Assembly (NCBI GenBank): GCA_001804815.1
Contig: MHBI01000010.1
Coordinates: forward strand, 85,300-149,299
Direction of reading: 5' to 3'
DNA length: 64,000 nt
Origin: Lentisphaerae bacterium GWF2_50_93
GTDB lineage: Bacteria; Verrucomicrobiota; Lentisphaeria; Victivallales; GWF2-50-93
Positions within the stretch are counted from its first letter, which is position 1; each line of letters starts with the position of its first letter. The position numbers and the translations under genes were made by a program. Positions 62,336 through 64,000 of the stretch are shown in pieces. Below the pieces are notes generated by a model. The model was not told where the DNA came from. It saw only the letters and a list, made by a program, of their open reading frames with translations, and made no database searches.

Positions 62336-62956
62336 TTATTTCATGAAAAGAGCGTTCATAATCAATGTTTCAGCCTGTCCCGATATCTTTCCGAAGTCCG
62401 CCCTGCCGGCCTTGCGCCAGAAGAACACTACTCCGGCAAGCATGCTCCAAAGAGCTTCGACAGTAGGTCTCAGATCGCTTCCTAAAAACTTGGAATCCGG
62501 GAATGAAAGGGCGTCCATGACAATCTTCTTGCACCTCTCCTCCTTCTCTTCAAGCTTCTTAAGCTGCTTCTGTTCCAGCCCGGATTGGCGTGTTCCGCCG
62601 AACTCGCGTTGCAGGATGAAGAATATTATGTCGAAATATTCCGGACTCTCCTCGGCAAACTTAAAGAATGCAGATGTGAGAGCCTTCACTTGATCCCTTG
62701 GGGCGGCATAAGGTCTGACCTGCTCCCTCAGCTTTACAATCATGACGTCATACCCTTCAAGAAGAAGTTCAAGATACAATGACTCCTTGGAAGGGAAGTA
62801 CAGATAAAGCGTTCCAGCGGACAGTTCCAGGGACTTGGCTATCTCCGGCATCGTCGTGCCGTTGAAACCCTTTTCGAAAAAGAACTTACGGGCGCTGTCG
62901 ACTATGTCCTTGCGCCTCTGCTCCTTTTCACGCTGCCTTCTTTCAAGAGTACCCAT
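62336..62956 (-). CDS. TetR family regulator
   Basis: A 206-residue regulator with the TetR helix-turn-helix at the N-terminus (IVDSARKFFFEKGFNGTTMPEIAKSLELSAGTLYLYFPSKESLYLELL, about 19-66). The variable ligand-binding helices follow. The ATG at 62956 is preceded by AAGGA and matches the family start; the longer in-frame extension is AT-rich and unlikely. It sits upstream of the peptidase gene and may control it. Confidence 0.88.
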   Translation of the reverse strand: MGTLERRQREKEQRRKDIVDSARKFFFEKGFNGTTMPEIAKSLELSAGTLYLYFPSKESLYLELLLEGYDVMIVKLREQVRPYAAPRDQVKALTSAFFKFAEESPEYFDIIFFILQREFGGTRQSGLEQKQLKKLEEKEERCKKIVMDALSFPDSKFLGSDLRPTVEALWSMLAGVVFFWRKAGRADFGKISGQAETLIMNALFMK

Positions 62957-63025
62957 AAATCCTTTCGGATAAATTCCAAACTGCAAAATCCAAAACTCAA
63001 ACAAATAATAATAACTATTGTTCAT

Positions 63026-63456
63026 CTTCTGATTCTAGGTCACTTTATAACTATTTAAATGATATGTCAAGTGTCATATAATTTATTTTATGAATTTATT
63101 TCACTGCTAATCCATGGATTACTGGATTTATCCGCCTGTGGCGAATTGTTGGATGAATGGATTATTGGGTTTGAACTTAAAAAAATAAAGAACATGCACA
63201 TATTGGAAATGTCATTCTGTATTTTTCACAGCTGTTTTCTTTCTTTATGGATTTAATACCCAACCATCCATCAATCCAGCTATCCAATAATCCATTATTC
63301 CTCCTCCCTTCCCTCCTCCACTTGCATTTCCCTCCTGTTCATGATATAATCATCCTGCTCTGAAAAGAGAGTTCCTTGAAATTCCGGAATTCAAGTTTCG
63401 GTTTTCGATATTCGAATTTCGGATTTGGTTTTTGTCCGCCTCTGGCGGACTGTCAT
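63026..63456. other. 430-bp gap upstream of ssrA
   Basis: No gene. It contains short repeats of ATCCATGGATTACTGGAT and CCATCAATCCAGCTATCC type, TTCGGTTTTCGATATTCGAA-like strings, and a perfect hairpin GTCCGCC-TCT-GGCGGAC (63434-63450) just before the tmRNA 5' end. The ssrA promoter must lie here but no clear boxes were found. Confidence 0.5.
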
Positions 63457-63808
63457 GGGGGCGTCCCGGTTTCGACTGGTCTGACTGAGCGCCGATGGCA
63501 TGCCGAGGATGATCGTAGGCCTCGTTAATCATTCGGTCACAATAGTAATTGCGAACGACGAATTCGCTCTCGCCGCTTAAATGCGACGACGTCTTTACCT
63601 TGAAGCACACTAAGGGATAAAGGCGAAAGCAGTGCGCTGGGTTCCAACCTTCTCTTCTGGGGCGGGAACCGAGATAATCCAGAAGATAGTCTGAAGGTAG
63701 CCCGTTTGCCGGCAACACTGGAGGACGATAAACAACAAAGGCAGGACAAGCATGTAGAGGTCGCCGTAATGTTTCTCTAGGACGGGGGTTCGACTCCCCC
63801 CGCCTCCA
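63457..63808 (+). ncRNA. ssrA: transfer-messenger RNA
   Basis: The acceptor stem GGGGGCG (63457-63463) pairs with CGCCTCC (63801-63807), including the G3-U pair that marks alanine charging, and the T arm GGGGGTTCGACTCCCCC precedes it. The tag reads GCG AAC GAC GAA TTC GCT CTC GCC GCT TAA (63551-63580), giving ANDEFALAA. CCA is not encoded. The 5' strand GGGGGCGTCCCGGTTTCGAC is typical. It rescues stalled ribosomes with SmpB. The 3' end is also the likely integration site of the neighbouring element. Confidence 0.97.
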
Positions 63809-64000
63809 CTTTATAACTACTTAATTGACAAGGAATTATAACTTCTGACCTCCCCCGTTGTGCTCCTGTAATGCTCCGGGGGAAGAGGATCGTGTCCCCT
63901 ACCCGTCTGGAAATTTCCGCAAGACGGCCCTTGTTTGTCCTGGCATAGACATTCATTGTCAAAGACGGGTTGCTGTGCCTCGCCAGGCTCTGCGCCTCCT
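63777..64000 (-). CDS. tyrosine-type integrase, C-terminal part (5' end outside window)
   Basis: Seventy-four codons are visible and the frame is open to the right edge. EAQSLARHSNPSLTMNVYAR shows the C-terminal catalytic block of tyrosine recombinases: the RHS motif and, 10 residues later, the nucleophile Tyr. The final residues (KVEAGGVEPPS) are encoded by the tmRNA 3' end, because the stop lies inside ssrA. An integrase gene pointing at and overlapping the ssrA 3' end is the typical form of an island integrated there. The rest of the element lies beyond the window. Confidence 0.8.
   Translation of the reverse strand, partial: EAQSLARHSNPSLTMNVYARTNKGRLAEISRRVGDTILFPRSITGAQRGRSEVIIPCQLSSYKVEAGGVEPPS

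Noticed and set aside
63783..63808. T-arm-like GGGGGTTCGACTCCCCC as a separate tRNA
   Set aside because: It belongs to the tRNA-like end of tmRNA: the acceptor partner is 340 bases upstream and no anticodon arm exists.

Overview
The window reads as chromosome from a Gram-negative member of the Planctomycetes-Verrucomicrobia-Chlamydiae group, most likely Lentisphaerota or a close relative. This is inferred from gene style and not proven: a giant exported RHS protein next to a PA14/calcium-repeat surface protein, a primary sigma factor with a very long Lys/Ala/Pro-rich N-terminus, a Gly/Ser-tailed S21, and sugar-acid and amino-sugar genes. No rRNA or tRNA gene is visible. A complete tmRNA gene lies at 63457-63808.

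Layout. 1-9.2 kb: cell-surface genes, namely a truncated PA14/EF-hand-like protein, an exported RHS protein with an AT-richer variable tip, and a small leucine-rich-repeat lipoprotein. 9.26-17.68 kb: an accessory region bounded by two exact copies of a 29-bp direct repeat. It holds a duplicated array of regularly spaced short motifs that resembles iterons, a Xre-like regulator with two palindromic operators, four genes of unknown function, a small serine recombinase, a truncated primase-like gene, a 360-base stretch that folds into nested stems, and a decayed metallopeptidase gene. 17.7-19.3 kb: a HigBA-type toxin-antitoxin pair and decayed sequence. 19.3-32 kb: mostly core genes (MFS carrier, queC, metallo-hydrolase, sugar dehydrogenase, rpsU, primary sigma factor, mfd, ROK kinase, lemA with a DUF3137 partner). 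32-45.6 kb: sugar and amino-sugar metabolism (AraC regulator, Gfo/Idh/MocA dehydrogenase, DegT aminotransferase, nagB, D-aminoacylase, uxaC) with lepB, uvrC, an ATPase and a methyltransferase. 45.6-54 kb: a TolQ/TolR/TonB-like envelope energy cluster, a second ROK protein, a carboxynorspermidine dehydrogenase-like enzyme, VapBC, purM and a tiny COX24-type basic protein. 54-63 kb: TPR and HEAT proteins, heptose adenylyltransferase, a TadE-like pseudopilin, an antiporter fused to an EIIA domain, an M28 peptidase and a TetR regulator. 63.4-64 kb: ssrA followed by the 3' end of a tyrosine integrase, the usual left edge of an ssrA-integrated island.

Two themes run through the window. First, intergenic gaps repeatedly carry a two-hairpin palindromic repeat closed by GGTAGGG/CCCTACC-like ends; several copies touch or supply stop codons. 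Second, control sites can be seen directly: paired Xre operators, a 22-bp-spaced direct repeat upstream of the DegT operon, a perfect palindrome upstream of nagB, an inverted repeat covering the uxaC start, and palindromes upstream of higBA and vapBC.

The best candidate for something undescribed is the 9.3-17.7 kb element: duplicated phased motif arrays with a pyrimidine- and AT-rich spacer, its own regulator, recombinase and primase remnant, and cargo genes of unknown function.
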